Source of the DNA: Medakamo hakoo | Lineage: Eukaryota > Chlorophyta > Trebouxiophyceae > Coccomyxaceae | DNA length: 64,000 bases | Direction: 5' to 3' | Assembly: GCA_026636295.1 (NCBI GenBank) | Contig: CP089459.1 | Span: 558,001-622,000 of the forward strand | Shown here: positions 30,645 to 39,916 of the stretch, one piece after another | Position numbering within the stretch: the first letter of the stretch is position 1 | Layout: every line of letters starts with the position of its first letter | Made by a program: the position numbers and the translations under genes | The notes under the pieces: model-generated | Seen by the model: only the letters and a program-made list of their open reading frames with translations | The model's database searches: none | Told to the model about the DNA's origin: nothing

Positions 30645-33600
30645 TTACACCACCAGGTCCGCGATCGGTTTGCGGTCGCACGCTTTCGCCGCCGCCCGGG
30701 CCGCGATCCTGAGGCCGGGCGGCAGCGCTTCACAGTGCCCCGCCTGGCGCAGCAAGTCCACGGTCCGGCTCATCAGCCGGGCAACGTCGCCCGGGTCGAG
30801 CTGGCAGTCGGAGACGGCATCGCTCCATTCCAACCCGGACGCCCACGCCTGGACGACGCCCGACAGGCGGGCGTCGATGGCCAAGGGCGCGTCCACGCCG
30901 TGGCGCCACTGCAGCTTGCTCAGCATCGACCGCGCCGCCTCCGCGTCTTCCAGGGCTTCGATGACGGAGGGCGAGGGCGGGTAGCGCGCGCGCACGCCCG
31001 GGCGCACGCCCAGCTCGCCCGCCAGCACGGCGGCCAGGACGCCCGCCAGTTCGGGTGGGGGCAAGGCCTGGACGCCGGGCGAGGCCAGCAGAGACGCCAG
31101 CCACAGCTCGTTCTCGCCGTGCAAGCTCCGCGCGACTTCGCCCAGGGGCAGCAGGCGCATGGACGGAGGGGTGGCGGGCGCGCCCTCCCCGCCGCCTCCG
31201 CCTTTCTCTTCCACCGCGCCCGCGCCGACCAACACGCCAGCCACGGCTTCGAACGACCGCCACGTCGCAGCCGCTCCCTCTTCCAGAGCAGCCCGCATGG
31301 CCCGGGCGGTGGACCGGGCGGCCCGGGCTTCACGCGCCGCGTTCCAGGCCGCGGCCTCCACGCGGGCCGCGTCGTCGGGTGGGGGGAGCGCCCCACGCTT
31401 GCCGCCGGCCTTGTTCCGGCCTTTGCGGCCCTTGGCGCCGCCGACTCCACCGCGGGACAGGCGGGACTCGCGCCGGGCCGCGGAGCGCAAGGCGCGCACC
31501 TCGGCGCGCGCGGATTTGAGGGCCACGGCCGCGGCGGCGTCGGGGAGCAGCAGGTCCAGGGCGCACCCATCGCCCGAGGCCGCCAAATCGCCGAGGCTCG
31601 CCGCAAGGGCCGCCGTCGCGCCGCCGCCCGCCGCGGCGAGCGCGCCGCCCGGCACGCCCGTCCACCCGCCACCACCCGCCGCCGCGGCTGCCACGTCCGC
31701 GACGGCCGCACTGACGCCCGCCGCGCCGCCGTGCGCGGCCAACCACGCCGCCGGTGGAGGCCCAGGCGCGACCGCCGCGACGTGCGCCGCCCGCACGCGC
31801 ACGCACCGGTTGTCGTCCAGCAGGCACAGCAGCTCGCCCGGAGGTTCACCAGGTGCGGGCGGGCGGGGCAAGGAGACGTCGCCGGACGGGTCGGAGGGCG
31901 GCGGCGGTGGCGCGTCATCACTGTCGCTCTCGCTGCCACCGACCAGCGCCGGCCCGCCCCAATCCGCGCTGGCCCGCACCGCCAGCGCCGGCGCCGCGTC
32001 CGCGCCGTCCGGGTCGGCGGCAGACAGGTCGAGTAAGACGAGGCGAGGGAGGGACGGGGGTGGCGCGCCGTCCCCGCCGCCGCCGCCCAACGCGGCGGCA
32101 GCTCGCACCGCCCGGTCGGTGACCGCCGCCCGCTCCAGCCCCCGCAGCACGCGGCGCGCCTCCTTTTTACGCGCCGTCGCCGACGCGTCCGGGCTGGCCG
32201 CCGCAGCCGACGCCGCGGCCGCAGCCGCCTCTGCCGCCTCTTCCAGCTCGTCAGCCAGCTTTTCGGCCGCCGCGACCTGGGCCGCCCGCCGGGCGGCGCC
32301 CTCGCCGCCCAGGTACGCGCCGAACGAGCGCTCCACAAACGCGCGGGCGTCGGGGAGCGACCGCGTCGCGACCAGGTTGAGCACCATCGAATACCCCGGC
32401 CTGAACTGGGACGCCAGGCGTTCGGGCCCGCGCGCGATGAGTGCCGCCGCGCCCCCCGGCCCCCCACCGCCGGGGCCGTGCACGATGACGCAGTGGCCGA
32501 CGGAGTCGTACCCCCGCCGCCCGGCCCTGCCCGCCATTTGGAGGAGTTCGTTGTGTTTCAGGGGCGCGACGCCTTCGGCGCCACGGCGGCGGGACAGGGC
32601 AGAAATGACGGTCGTGCGCGCCGGCATGTTGATCCCGGCCGCCAGCGTCTCCGTCGCGACGACGAGGCGCAGGTGGCCCGCCTGGAACAGGCGTTCGACG
32701 ACGCCCTTCCAGCCCGGCAAGCAGCCCGCGTGGTGGGAGGCGATGCCGGCCTTCAGGGCGGGGACCATGTCTTCGCGCACGGCTTCGGGCTGGTCGGCGC
32801 GCAGCGCGGCCAGGGCTTCAGCGATGGCGGCCGCGGACGCGGGCGGCGGCGGGCGGACGGCGCGCGCGCCAGCCAGGGACCTCGCCGTGCCGTCGCAGCC
32901 CGCCCGGGAGAAGATGAACCAGATGGCGGGCAGCAGGTCCCGGGCGTCCAGGACGCGGGCCAGGGCTGCGGGGTCGGGCGGCGCGCGGGGGGTGGGCGCC
33001 CCGCCCCCGCGCGGCGGGCGCAGGCGCGGCGCGAGGCGGCCCGGCCGGCCCGGCCGCACGCGCTCGAAAGACAACAGGTCGTCGACGACCGCGCCCTCGC
33101 CCGGCACGGACCGGGCGCCCGGGTACGCGGGCGTCCACCGGCTGGGCGTCCCCCACGCGTACAGCCAGTTGAGCGGGACGGGGCGGGACGCCGTCCGCAG
33201 CGTGACGGTCGGCGCGTGGACGGCGGACATCCAGTCGCCCAGGTCCGAGGGGTTGCGCACGGTCGCGCTCATGGCCAGGATGGCCGTCGCGCGCGGCGCG
33301 GCGATGATGGTCTCCTCCCACACCGTGCCGCGTGACGCGTCGCCCAGATAGTGGACCTCGTCCAGGACGATGAGGCCCACGTCCGCGACGCGGGCCGGGA
33401 CGGAGGTGGGCGGGGGGGGAGGGCCGCCGCCTCCACCCCGCGCCGCCGCCGCCGCCGCTGCCGCTGCTGCCGCAGCTTCGGCTTCCGGGTCCGCCCGGTA
33501 CAGAATGTTGCGCAGCACTTCCGTCGTCATGACGACGATATCGCCCTCCGCGTTCAGCGTGGCGTCCCCGGTTTGGAGCCCCACCCTCTCCGCCCCGAAG

Positions 33601-34364
33601 ACGGCTTTGAACTCCAGCAGTTTTTGGTTGGACAGCGCCTTGAGCGGCGTCGTGTAAATCACGCGCTGGCCGCGGGCGAGGGCGCCAAACGCGGCGGCAG
33701 CGGCAATGGCGGTCTTGCCCGCGCCTGTGGGCGCGCAAACCAGCACGTTGGACCCGGCGAGCGCGTGGCGCACCGCCCGGCGCTGGAACGGGTCGAGGCG
33801 GTACGGGAAGATGCCCGTGACGGTGGAGAGCGGCGGCGGCGAGCACGACGGGTTTGGGGCGTGCAAGACCGCGTCCACGTAGGCCGTGACGTCTCCACCC
33901 GCTGCCGGTGGGAGGACGGCCTCGCCCGTGGAAGACACCAACGCCGGCGGCGGCCAGTCGTCGCCGGCGTCGTCTTCGTCCTCTTCTTCGGAGGACGGGC
34001 CGCCCTCCCCGTCCGAGGTGCGACCGCCGCTGCGGACTTCAAAGGGATCAAAGCCTGGGTGGGCCAGGCCGCCCTCGTCCGCGTCGTCGTCCTCGTCGAC
34101 GATGAGCCCGTCCTCGTCGCCGCCCTCCAGGGCGAACCAGCCGTCGTCGTCGTCTTCACCGCTGGAGGACGAGCCCTCGTCTTCTTCTTCTCCTCCATCC
34201 TCGCCCGCGCCCGCCGCGCCGGGGCGGGAGCCGAGGCCGGGGGTTGAGGCGTGCACGGTCAGCACGCGGTGTGGGCGACGGGCAGGAAGCGGCAGCGGCG
34301 GCCGGCCTGAGCGAGGCACGGCCAGCAGCGGCCGGGCGGGCGTGACGACCCGGCCCAGCCTCAT
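30645..34364 (-). CDS. ISE2: Ski2-like DExH RNA helicase, plastid ISE2-type
   Basis: Single uninterrupted exon of 1239 residues. Residues 1-38 look like a plastid transit peptide; an acidic Asp/Glu/Ser region follows (about 54-135). Helicase motifs: LDPFQRRAV (Q-like), APTGAGKT (211-218), TTPLKALSNQK, TTEVLRN, LDEVHYLGD (DEVH about 335), MSATVRN, then IWFIFSRAGCD, QMAGRAGRRGYDS. The C-terminal DSHCT-like region has ELWLASLLASPGVQAL, WASGLEWSDAV and LDPGDVARLMSRTVDLLRQ. Plant ISE2 is a chloroplast helicase needed for RNA processing and plasmodesmal control; the latter role does not apply to a unicell. Its ATG lies only 10 nt after the COA5 stop on the same strand. The TAA stop is itself part of a TGTAA. 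Confidence 0.93.
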   Translation of the reverse strand: MRLGRVVTPARPLLAVPRSGRPPLPLPARRPHRVLTVHASTPGLGSRPGAAGAGEDGGEEEDEGSSSSGEDDDDGWFALEGGDEDGLIVDEDDDADEGGLAHPGFDPFEVRSGGRTSDGEGGPSSEEEDEDDAGDDWPPPALVSSTGEAVLPPAAGGDVTAYVDAVLHAPNPSCSPPPLSTVTGIFPYRLDPFQRRAVRHALAGSNVLVCAPTGAGKTAIAAAAAFGALARGQRVIYTTPLKALSNQKLLEFKAVFGAERVGLQTGDATLNAEGDIVVMTTEVLRNILYRADPEAEAAAAAAAAAAAARGGGGGPPPPPTSVPARVADVGLIVLDEVHYLGDASRGTVWEETIIAAPRATAILAMSATVRNPSDLGDWMSAVHAPTVTLRTASRPVPLNWLYAWGTPSRWTPAYPGARSVPGEGAVVDDLLSFERVRPGRPGRLAPRLRPPRGGGAPTPRAPPDPAALARVLDARDLLPAIWFIFSRAGCDGTARSLAGARAVRPPPPASAAAIAEALAALRADQPEAVREDMVPALKAGIASHHAGCLPGWKGVVERLFQAGHLRLVVATETLAAGINMPARTTVISALSRRRGAEGVAPLKHNELLQMAGRAGRRGYDSVGHCVIVHGPGGGGPGGAAALIARGPERLASQFRPGYSMVLNLVATRSLPDARAFVERSFGAYLGGEGAARRAAQVAAAEKLADELEEAAEAAAAAASAAAASPDASATARKKEARRVLRGLERAAVTDRAVRAAAALGGGGGDGAPPPSLPRLVLLDLSAADPDGADAAPALAVRASADWGGPALVGGSESDSDDAPPPPPSDPSGDVSLPRPPAPGEPPGELLCLLDDNRCVRVRAAHVAAVAPGPPPAAWLAAHGGAAGVSAAVADVAAAAAGGGGWTGVPGGALAAAGGGATAALAASLGDLAASGDGCALDLLLPDAAAAVALKSARAEVRALRSAARRESRLSRGGVGGAKGRKGRNKAGGKRGALPPPDDAARVEAAAWNAAREARAARSTARAMRAALEEGAAATWRSFEAVAGVLVGAGAVEEKGGGGGEGAPATPPSMRLLPLGEVARSLHGENELWLASLLASPGVQALPPPELAGVLAAVLAGELGVRPGVRARYPPSPSVIEALEDAEAARSMLSKLQWRHGVDAPLAIDARLSGVVQAWASGLEWSDAVSDCQLDPGDVARLMSRTVDLLRQAGHCEALPPGLRIAARAAAKACDRKPIADLVV

Positions 34365-34374
34365 CGTCTCTCCT

Positions 34375-34787
34375 TCACCGGTCGAGCTTGTTGCCCTGGA
34401 TGCGGCTGCGCGCGTCCACGGCCGCTCTCTTACAGTGGAACAGGGTCGCCCTCAGGGCCGCGCACTCAGGGGACGCGCCGGCGCAGTGAGTCACGGACTT
34501 GCCTTCGACCTGTTTTGTGTATGGATGGGAGTGGGGTGTGGGGGGTCGAAAATGAATTGGTCGACAAAAAAGATTCGTGCGGCGGCGGACGGCCCTACGT
34601 TCCGCGCGCTCCTACGCCAGATCCAACGCTGACTGTCCGCGCCACACGGCTGAGGGCGCAGAGTCCTCAAACAAACCTGCATGCACGGGGACCGGCGCAG
34701 GCACCGCACAAACTCGGCCAGCACACCCGCGCACGCGGCGTGGTCGTCGGTCGACGCTGGCGGCGATGTGGGTGGTGCGTCAGGCAT
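34375..34787 (-). CDS. COA5: COA5/PET191 cytochrome c oxidase assembly factor (twin CX9C)
   Basis: Two short exons, 34677-34787 and 34375-34509, join in phase 0 across a 167-nt intron (donor GTTTGT, acceptor CAG) to give 81 residues. The protein keeps the COA5 Cys pattern: C-x9-C (CAGVLAEFVRC), C-x5-C (CLRRSPC), C-x10-C spanning the splice (MQVEGKSVTHC, human VVQEGKSPRQC), and a last C-x9-C ending FHCKRAAVDARSR. The intermembrane-space protein is imported by the Mia40 route and is needed for complex IV assembly. It is too short and too split to be found by an ORF-length scan. Its stop is 10 nt before the ISE2 start; divergent from the DUF1517 gene. Confidence 0.9.
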
Positions 34788-34978
34788 GAAGGCGCCCGCA
34801 GCAGGGCATGCACAGGGAGCGCAGTGTCTCTCCCGCGCGCTGTTTGTGTCTCGAGTAGACGGGACGGAGAAAAAAAGGTGTGCGCTCTCCGATGCGCGCC
34901 CGGTCGCCACACCTCTGTCCTCGTTTTTGCAAGACGCAAAACTCTCTCTTCTCCCGCCCCGAACAACCAACGACAACG
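34788..34978. promoter_or_regulatory. Shared divergent promoter region (COA5-ISE2 / DUF1517)
   Basis: 191 bp between opposed ATGs. CT-rich leader before the DUF1517 ATG; no TATA recognised. If COA5 and ISE2 share a transcript, this spacer drives both. Confidence 0.45.
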
Positions 34979-36722
34979 ATGTCCGCCCGGGCCCTGACCA
35001 TGACTCCGGCTGCAGTAGCCACCCCCCGCCGGGCTGGACCTGCCCTGCCGGCGCGCGGCGTGGCAACGCCCGCGCTGGCTCCGTTTGCGGTCGCGCCTCG
35101 TCGCCCAATTGCCGTCGTCGCGGCCTCCCCCAAGCGCTCCGGCTCGGACCTCGCCTCCCTGGCGGCCGACGTGGAGAACACGCAGCCGACTACCCCGGCG
35201 CCGGCGGCGAAGCCCAGCCTGACGGACCGGGCGGCGGCCGCGGCCCGCGTCACGGTCGCGAGTGCGCTGGCCCTCGCCCTGATGGCCACGCCCGCCCTCG
35301 CCGCGGGCAGCGGCGGCCGCGTCGGCGGCGCGGGCGGCTTCTCCGCGGCGCGGAGCATGCCCTCGTACAGCGCGCCGCGCAGCAGCTACGGCGGCGGCGG
35401 CGGGGCGCGGTTCGACAGGTGAGAGAGATGGTGGAATCGGCGGTGAGGTCGGGAAGGTCGAGCGCACCTGCCGCGCCGGCCCCCCCCTCTCATCGTCGGC
35501 CGACCTCCCCCCATCCCCACGCCTGCCTCCGTCCCCTTCTTCCTCACGCGCCTCCGTCCCTCCACGCCTTTCCACTCCCTCTCACGCCCTCCTTCCATCC
35601 ACACACACACAAACACAAACACAGCCGCACCGCCCCGCCCTTGCGCGTCGCCCCGCGCTCCCTCAACGGCGTCGGCCTGGGCTGGGGCCTGGTGCCGTTT
35701 GGCGGGTATGGGTTTGGGTACGGCTACCCGGCGCCCGTCGTCGTGGGCGGCGGCGGTGGCGGCGGACTGGGCGACCTGCTCATCTTTGGCCTGTTCGCGG
35801 CCGTCGCCGTCTCCATCATCTCCTCCTTCCTCAACAACCGGGAGGGTGAGGATGAGAGCGGCGCGGGCGCCGGCTACGGCCGCGTGACGGTCGCCAAGCT
35901 GCAGGTCGGGCTGTTGGGGAGCGCGCGTTCCCTGCAGCGCGACCTCGACCGCATCGCTGGCAAAGCCGACACGTCCAGCCCGTCGGGGTTGCACTTCGTC
36001 CTCCAAGGTAAGGTTGAGAGAGAGAGAGAGGGACGAGACCAGCATGACATGCGTGACATGCCTGCCCCACACGGCGCGAATGTTTGAGGCGGCGGCGGGT
36101 TTTTCTTTTCGTCCAGTCCCGCCGCCGTTTAGGATTCGAACGCGCCCAGACCGAAACCGCGGCCGCGCCAAGTTTTCGCCCGGGGAGCGCTCTTCCAACC
36201 TTCCTGGGACTCAGTGCCGGCCCCTCAAAAACCCCTCGTCTCACACACCCTCATCCAAACACACACAAACACACACACTCAGAAACCGTGCTCGCCCTGC
36301 TGCGCAACCCGGAGTACGCGATCTACGGCTCGTCCGCCACGCGCAACACGCGGTCGCTGGCTGCAGGCGAGGCCGCGTTCAATGAAGCCTCGCTGGAAGA
36401 ACGCGGGAAGATGGCGGAGGAAACGCTCGTCAACGTGGGCGGGCGGTCCCGCGCCGGCGCGTACTCCAAGGGCGGCAGCAGCGGCAACGCGCCCGACGAC
36501 GACGAGCTGGTCGTCGTCACGGTCCTGGTCGCCGCGCGCGGCGGCCTGTCGCTGCCCAAAGTCACGTCGGCGTCGGAACTGCGCACTGCGCTCAACCGCC
36601 TGGGCGCCGTCCCCGCGGACGACGTCCTGGCCGTCGAGGTGCTGTGGACGCCGCAGGACCCGCGGGACAAGTACTTCCGGAGCGATGCCCTGGCGGACTA
36701 CCCGACGCTCAACGTGCTCTGA
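34979..36722 (+). CDS. DUF1517 chloroplast membrane protein (FLAP1-like)
   Basis: Exons 34979-35418, 35625-36007 and 36283-36722 give 420 residues. A plastid transit peptide is followed by a hydrophobic stretch with an ATPALAA site near residue 103, like a thylakoid-transfer or membrane signal. Then come a Gly/Ser/Tyr-rich loop, a membrane helix (GDLLIFGLFAAVAVSIISSF) and the DUF1517 domain: VTVAKLQVGLLGSARSLQRD, ETVLALLRNPEYAIYGSS, FNEASLEERGKMAEETLVN, DDELVVVTVLVAARGG, DVLAVEVLWTPQDPRDKY. Arabidopsis FLAP1, a member, helps acclimation to fluctuating light. Both introns end in CA-rich tracts directly before the acceptor. The phases (2 and 1) are consistent with the conserved frame. Confidence 0.88.
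35601..35624. repeat. CA-rich tract at DUF1517 intron 1 acceptor
   Basis: A CA/CAAA tract runs into the CAG acceptor at 35624. Confidence 0.8.
36240..36282. repeat. CA-rich tract at DUF1517 intron 2 acceptor
   Basis: CA repeat with short interruptions runs into the CAG acceptor at 36282. Confidence 0.8.
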
Positions 36723-36878
36723 GACGGAGACCTCGGCGGGCGGAGGGATGGATGGATGGAGAGCGTTTCGATGGAGAGAGTTGTTTTTAGATTTTTTTGA
36801 TTGATTTTTCGAGTGAGATGAATTATTTTTTTCGTGCGCGAAACGCCAGCCAGCAGCGGGAGAGGTCGCGCGCGCCTG

Positions 36879-36883
36879 TGTAA
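36879..36883 (+). terminator. Candidate TGTAA poly(A) signal of the DUF1517 gene
   Basis: TGTAA, the chlorophyte poly(A) signal, about 157 nt after the stop codon. Short motif; position supports but does not prove use. Confidence 0.4.
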
Positions 36884-37005
36884 CAAACCTGGGCCGTGGG
36901 TCGTCAAATTTCCTTCATGCATCCACGCAACGCTCTCTTTTACACGACCACGCCCCGCGCGGTCGCCTGTGTGAATTCCCTGCCTCCCTCTTCACGACTC
37001 CATTC

Positions 37006-37887
37006 TCATGGCCGCCACGTCACGACCGTGTTGACCAGCCCCGCCGTCGCCAGGCTGGCGCCCCCGTCCTCCAAAGGCGCGGGAGGGAAGCCGGCGACCA
37101 AGGACCCGCCCTTGGACGCGCCGTGGGCCAGGGCGAACGCGGCCACGTCTTTGACCGTGTGCCGGGCCGGGTTGAAGCGGCCGACGACCTTGCCGCCGTT
37201 TTGCAAGCGGATGGTGACCAGGCAGGTCGGGGCGGCGTCTTCCAAGCCAGGGGCGTCGATGGCGGCCGCGGCGGGGGCGGGCGCGGGCGCGGTCGCGGTC
37301 GCGGTTGCGCTCGACCCGCCGCCGCCACCACCACCCAGCGTCCGGCCCGTCCCCGCAAACGACGCGGGTTTCGCAATCCGCGCTAGGTTGGACACCAGGG
37401 TCTCTAGCCCACCCGGGTCCGCGCCCGTTAAGCGCCCCGCTTCCTTGCCCGAAGCGTACGCGACAAACGTCGGCATGCCCGACACGCCCGCACCCGCCGC
37501 GATGGCCTGGTGGGCGTCCACGTCCACTTTGACAAACGTTAGGGCCGGGTACTTTTTGGACAGGGACTCGAAGATGGGGGCCATCATGCGGCAGGGGCCA
37601 CTGGTGTGTGGTGTGTGGATGGACGGGAGGGGGCGTGAGAGAGAGAGAGAGAAAGGGGGGGGTGGATCCCACCGTCCGTCGGCGCGGGACGGCGCCAGGC
37701 CCTGGTGGCCCAGGGCGAAGAGAGGGGAAGGCGGGCGGAAAGAACACGCCGCGCTGTTGCGCCGCGGGGTCGCGCGCTCTCGCTTTTCGCCAACGCACCA
37801 CCACGACGCCGTAAAGTCGACCACCAGGCCGGTGCTTGACGCCAGCAGCCCGCGGTATTCCGCCTCGCTAGAAATCTCGCGGACCAT
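37006..37887 (-). CDS. Thioredoxin-UBX fusion protein
   Basis: Exon 1 37799-37887 and exon 2 37006-37600 (phase 2) give 227 residues. Residues 1-105 are a full thioredoxin: [20 protein letters not shown] with intact WCGPC after splicing, [20 protein letters not shown], and MPTFVAY with the cis-Pro. A Gly/Ala/Thr linker (about 110-150) leads to a UBX domain: [57 protein letters not shown]. UBX domains bind Cdc48/p97; the FPP in the loop stands where others have FPR or FPxK. No targeting peptide, so cytosolic or nuclear. UAS-UBX proteins have a thioredoxin-like fold without the CxxC, so an active-site thioredoxin in this position is unusual. The intron splits the first active-site Cys codon. 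Confidence 0.85.
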   Translation of the reverse strand: [293 protein letters not shown]

Positions 37888-38029
37888 CTTTTGCGCTCGC
37901 TCCGTCGTTTTTGTTTGTTTGTTTGTTTTTTGTTGATGGGGGTGTGACGAGCGAGCGAGTGAGCGAGAGGCTGCCGAGCCAGAGCGCCTTTCTCTCTTGC
38001 TCTTCCGCCCCAAACGAAAGAACTACCCC
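37888..38029. promoter_or_regulatory. Shared divergent promoter region (thioredoxin-UBX / CAS)
   Basis: 142 bp between opposed ATGs, including a (GTTT)n run at about 37909-37928. Confidence 0.45.
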
Positions 38030-39469
38030 ATGCGCACGCTCGCGCCCACGACGCCCGGCCCCATCGTGCGCGGCAACGCGCCGCGCAGAGCGTCAGCCGT
38101 CGCGCGGGCCGCGCCGCGCGAGCGGCAGGGTGCGTTCTGCTGTGCGCAAAACCTTGTGCACTCCTCGCGTGCCGACGAATTCTATCCGCCGTCTCTCTCA
38201 CCATCTTCCGCGAAAAAAAAAACACAGGCGCGGCCCTCGTCAAGACCGCCCTGCCCCTGGCGACTCTGCTAGCTTCTTCTCCAGCGAAAGCGGACGAAGT
38301 GGACAGCGTGGTCGATGGCACGATCCAGGTCGTCAAGGTGAAAGAAAAAGGGAGCGAGCGGAGAGCAGCGCCCCCCCTCTGTGTGTCTCGGCCCGCGCCA
38401 CCCTCACCCACTCCACCTCCTCCACCCCAACACCCAGGCCGCGGGCGCGGGCGCCAAAGCCGCCGTCGGCGCCGTCGCCGCCGCTGCGGGTGCCTTACAC
38501 GACATCTACGCCCGGTTTGCCCCCGTCGCCAAGGACACCGCCGCGGCCCTCCAACCCGCCGTCTCTGGCGTCGCCAAGCTCGTCGGCGCGGCGGCCGACC
38601 CGCTCCTGAAGGCGGCGGGCCCGGCCCTGCGCGCCTCCACGGGCGCGGCCGAAGATTTCTTGGCGTCCCAAGGCTTGAACGCGCGCGTCATCGTGGACGG
38701 CGCCAAGTCCGCGGGCAAGGCCGCCGACGCCGCGATCAACACGGCCGTGCCCGCCGCCGAGAAGGCCGCGGCCGCCGCCGCGGCGGCCGGGCCCGTCGCC
38801 ATCGCCCAAGCCGCCGCGGGCCTGGCTGTCCTGTACGTGGCGGGCCCGCCCCTGGTGCGCGGCCTCTCCACGGCGGCGCGCGGCTACGCGGGCGACGTCT
38901 CCCCCGCCGCCGCCCTCGACGCCGTCTCGTCGGGGTCCGACGCCGTCCTCGTCGACATCCGCACGCCGCGCGAAAAAGAGTCGGCGGGCTTGCCCGACGT
39001 CCCCGCCGGCGGCCTGGCGGGCGGCGGCGGGCGGTACCTGGAAGTCGAGTACGCGGCGGTGGAGGACCGCCGGCTGCGCGGCGCGCTCCGCGACGCGGGC
39101 GCGGTCGAACGCCGGGTGACGGCCCTACAGATCGGCGCGCTCAAGCGCATTGGCAAGGGCACGCGCGTCCTGCTGTTGGACCGCAACGGCGGCGGCGGGG
39201 CCAAGGCCGTCGCGCGCGAGCTGCGCGGCCTGGGCTTTAAGAACGTGTTTGTCGTCAGCGGCGGCTTTGCCGGGTGGGCGGGGTCGAAGCTCAAGACGCG
39301 CCCGTCCTCGACGGTGTCGCGGGTGGACGTGCTGCCGGCCCTGCCATCGTTCGGGACGGGGACCGTGCGCAAGGTCGGGCCGGGCGGCGGTGGGAGCCAG
39401 CGCGTGATTGCGGGGGGCAAGCGGGCTGGCGGGTCCCAGCGCTACCTGCCGCCGCCGTCGCAGCGGTGA
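38030..39469 (+). CDS. CAS: Thylakoid calcium-sensing receptor homologue with rhodanese-like domain
   Basis: Exons 38030-38129, 38228-38337 and 38438-39469 give 413 residues. A transit peptide is followed by a hydrophobic ALPLATLLASSPAKA stretch. A long Ala-rich amphipathic region (about 75-185) precedes one membrane helix (AIAQAAAGLAVLYVAGPPLV, about 190-210). Then comes the rhodanese-like domain: RGYAGDVSPAAALDAV, AVLVDIRTPREKE, VTALQIGALKRIGKGTRVLL, GLGFKNVFVVSGGFAGW. The active-site Cys of true rhodaneses is absent (RVLLLDRNGGGG), as in plant CAS, so no sulfurtransferase activity is expected. In plants and Chlamydomonas CAS works in thylakoids in calcium-linked photoacclimation and state transitions. 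The basic C-tail with GSQR repeats resembles the phosphorylated stromal tail. Confidence 0.9.
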
Positions 39470-39916
39470 GAAAGAGGCGTGAGAGAGAGAGAGAGGGAGG
39501 AGCGGGTTTTGGGGGGAGGGGGTGACTGTGCAACACACAAGCGTGGGGGCGCGAGGAGCCCCGCGGTTTCGAAAAACGCGGACCGGACTCTTGTGTGTGT
39601 CTCAGGGCGGGCGAGCGGGGAGGGGGGAGGGGGGGAGGGGGGAGAGGGAGAAGCGGCGGTTTTTATTTGCCTTCCGTAGACTCGCATTGCGCTCCCCCCA
39701 CGCACGTAGGGAGAGAGCACGCCGGCCCCACCCGCTCTCTCCGAGCCGCAGCAGAGGTTGGTGGGCCCTCCACAGCCCGGCGCGCCTGCTTGACCGCGCC
39801 GCACGCCCTCCCAAAGCACCCAAGAGGGCGCAGCTTCCGGCGACGCGTCGCGCTCGTCGCTCTCGCCGCGCAGTTCGTCCCCTCGTCGATTCGTCGCGCG
39901 AAAAAGCAACCCTCCC
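39470..39916. other. Intergenic region with GA-rich repeats
   Basis: (GA)n at about 39480-39498 and G-rich GGGGGA repeats at about 39610-39650, then a CT-rich leader for the next gene. No reading frame that I can support. Confidence 0.5.

Noticed and set aside
39609-39655. G-rich GGGGGA tract as a possible G-quadruplex regulatory element
   Set aside because: G-runs are common by composition here, and nothing ties this one to a promoter; kept only as a description of the intergenic region.
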